From contig JANXYW010000427.1 in NCBI GenBank assembly GCA_025355835.1, positions 1 to 5,925 on the forward strand: a stretch of DNA of 5,925 nucleotides. Direction: 5' to 3'. The notes beneath the pieces were generated by a model. It saw only the letters and a list, made by a program, of their open reading frames with translations, did not search any database and was not told where the DNA came from. The position numbers were made by a program, and so were the translations under genes. Positions within the stretch are counted from its first letter, which is position 1. Each line of letters starts with the position of its first letter. This DNA is from Chloroflexota bacterium (GTDB taxonomy: Bacteria > Chloroflexota > Dehalococcoidia > DSTF01 > JACRBR01). Of this stretch, positions 5,029 to 5,925 are shown piece after piece.

Positions 5029-5673
5029 GTGAAGAGCGTAGTACTTGCCATGACTGCTCTCGGCGCCTGCGCGTGCGGAGGCTCGTCCTCGCGCACCGTC
5101 CCGCCCGTTCCGACCGCCGTCCCAACCTCATGCGACGCACCTTCGGCGTCCGCGAGCGCATCCATCTCCTTGGGCGCACAACAGATCGTGGCCGATATCG
5201 GCTTGCGCATCTCGCTGCCGCCGGGCTACGAGATCGCTTCTTCGCCGACGCCTCTTCTCGCGCCCGGTGCACGAGCGTACAACGTCAAGACGCCGAGCGG
5301 CGAAAACCGCCCCCGACGCATCGCGCTATGGGTGTTCTCCCCTACCCCAGCGGGCACGCAAACATCTGCGCTCGACAACGCGGTTCGGGAAGAGGACGCA
5401 AGCGTGTTTCACTATGCAGACATCCAGACACCTTTAATTCAGTCCGTCGTCGGCGGGAAGAAAGCATGGCAGCGCCGGTTCGACGCCGTCGGCGCACCTA
5501 AGTCTTGCATCTCTGGTTCTGCTGTGAGGCAGGTGCTCTATGTTGAGCTGGACGATGGAAGCATCCTCAGGATCGTCGTCGACGGGGTGACGGACGGCGT
5601 GACGACGAGTCACTCGCTGGGGATGGAAATCGCAACATATGACGCGATTCGCGACAGTATCGCCTTCGATTAG
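5029..5673 (+). CDS. Predicted lipoprotein of unknown function
   Basis: A 214-residue protein not assigned to a family. The GTG at 5029, with GAGG at 5021-5024, gives a short lipoprotein signal: MKSVVLAMTALGAC, with Lys2, a hydrophobic stretch (4-13) and a lipobox LGAC (Cys14 as acylation site; Cys16 possible). A Ser/Pro/Thr/Ala-rich linker (17-48) leads to a folded domain starting near IGLRISLPPGYEIA (57-70), with alternating strands, LYVELDDGSILRIVVDG (170-186) and a final helix plus strand ending YDAIRDSIAFD. The overall pattern loosely recalls PsbP/DcrB-like extracytoplasmic domains, but this is a weak impression. Two further cysteines (35, 160) could form a disulfide. It starts 26 bp after SDR2, so may be co-transcribed, though its less GC-biased codons suggest a separate origin. 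The internal ATG at 5050 is disfavoured because it would remove most of the signal. Confidence 0.75.
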   Translation: MKSVVLAMTALGACACGGSSSRTVPPVPTAVPTSCDAPSASASASISLGAQQIVADIGLRISLPPGYEIASSPTPLLAPGARAYNVKTPSGENRPRRIALWVFSPTPAGTQTSALDNAVREEDASVFHYADIQTPLIQSVVGGKKAWQRRFDAVGAPKSCISGSAVRQVLYVELDDGSILRIVVDGVTDGVTTSHSLGMEIATYDAIRDSIAFD

Positions 5674-5712
5674 CAGATTACCCTCCGCCCAGTCACACCA
5701 CTTACGTTTGCG

Positions 5713-5718
5713 TATAGT
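5713..5718 (+). promoter_or_regulatory. Possible -10 box upstream of the recombinase gene
   Basis: TATAGT lies in the 128-bp gap before the recombinase, with no convincing -35 box at 17 bp. It is a candidate only, in a stretch less GC-rich than the surroundings, about 83 bp upstream of the ATG. Confidence 0.2.
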
Positions 5719-5785
5719 CTTCGCCAGCTCAAAGCAATTCGCCGCTGAGTAAGCGTTTCCCCTAATAGCTGTCCAGCCCCTACTC

Positions 5786-5800
5786 GTGCGAAGATCGCAC
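5786..5800. repeat. Perfect small inverted repeat next to the recombinase start codon
   Basis: GTGCGA (5786-5791) and TCGCAC (5795-5800) form a perfect 6-bp inverted repeat with a 3-base centre, ending one base before the ATG at 5802. It occupies the place where a ribosome-binding site would be expected, and none is visible. It could be an operator or an mRNA hairpin limiting initiation, or it may arise by chance. Confidence 0.4.
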
Positions 5801-5801
5801 T

Positions 5802-5925
5802 ATGAGCGCTGCTGCCCCCGCCGCCGCACCGACGACGCCTGATCCCGCAGCGCTACTTGCGCGCTACCTCGATGTTTTGGAGGGGGAGCGGAATCTTTCG
5901 CGGTTCACGCTGCGGAACTACGGGA
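5802..5925 (+). CDS. Tyrosine recombinase (XerC/XerD-like), N-terminus only
   Basis: The first 41 residues of a protein cut by the right edge. After an Ala/Pro/Thr-rich leader (MSAAAPAAAPTTPDP) comes LLARYLDVLEGERNLSRFTLRNYG, the typical N-terminal SAM-like core-binding segment of XerC/XerD and related tyrosine recombinases (family pattern: a FLxxLxxERxLSxxTLxxY-type helix pair). The catalytic Arg-His-Arg-Tyr domain lies outside the window, so housekeeping dimer-resolution recombinase and mobile-element integrase cannot be told apart. The ATG at 5802 has no obvious ribosome-binding site. An alternative start farther downstream is possible because the leader is low-complexity, but the core-binding motif is in frame with it. 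Confidence 0.75.
   Translation, partial: MSAAAPAAAPTTPDPAALLARYLDVLEGERNLSRFTLRNYG

Noticed and set aside
3857..5272. Very long minus-strand open frame (471 residues) opposite SDR2
   Set aside because: Arg-rich translation with no recognisable domain, entirely antisense to SDR2 and part of the lipoprotein gene; typical GC-rich shadow.

Overview
This is a GC-rich bacterial segment with tightly packed genes, typical of an environmental bacterium that degrades lipids or other hydrophobic organics. Paralogous MaoC and SDR genes, ROK-kinase and XerC-type neighbours, and GC-rich palindromic intergenic repeats would fit a Chloroflexota/Dehalococcoidia-like genome. That placement is a weak inference: no phylogenetic marker is present, and actinobacterial or other lineages cannot be excluded.

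Layout. Bases 1-632 (minus strand) hold most of a ROK-family sugar kinase, whose C-terminus runs off the left edge. A 167-bp divergent intergenic region (633-799) carries a good sigma-70-like promoter facing right (TTGACC, 17 bp, TATGAT) and a weaker, overlapping candidate facing left. Rightward from base 800 come six genes on one strand: hydratase subunit A1 (FAS1-like dehydratase, 800-1303), hydratase subunit B1 (MaoC, 1345-1773), A2 (1892-2386, UUG start), B2 (2454-2891), SDR1 (3051-4025) and SDR2 (4022-5002, overlapping SDR1 by 4 bp). A small predicted lipoprotein of unknown function follows (5029-5673). After a less GC-rich intergenic region, the N-terminus of a tyrosine recombinase (XerC/XerD-like) begins at 5802 and runs off the right edge.

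How the genes fit together. The A and B proteins look like the two hot-dog halves of (R)-specific 2-enoyl-CoA/ACP hydratases (HadAB/HadBC-like or Chsh-like heteromers). B1 and B2 carry the catalytic Asp/His pair; A1 and A2 lack the Asp. The two SDRs resemble the (3R)-hydroxyacyl-CoA dehydrogenase domains of peroxisomal multifunctional enzyme type 2 (MFE-2/Fox2). Together the six genes look like a split, duplicated MFE-2: two hydratase heteromers plus two dehydrogenases, able in principle to hydrate an enoyl thioester and oxidise (or, in reverse, reduce) the (R)-3-hydroxyacyl intermediate. No thiolase, acyl-CoA dehydrogenase or ligase is in the window, so direction and substrate stay open.

The intergenic gaps are unusually rich in small repeats. 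Two heptanucleotide arrays of related sequence in opposite orientation lie in the two A-B gaps. A GC-rich stem-loop lies between B1 and A2. A large, nearly perfect inverted repeat made of two palindromic arms lies between B2 and SDR1. No stretch above 300 bases lacks a gene.
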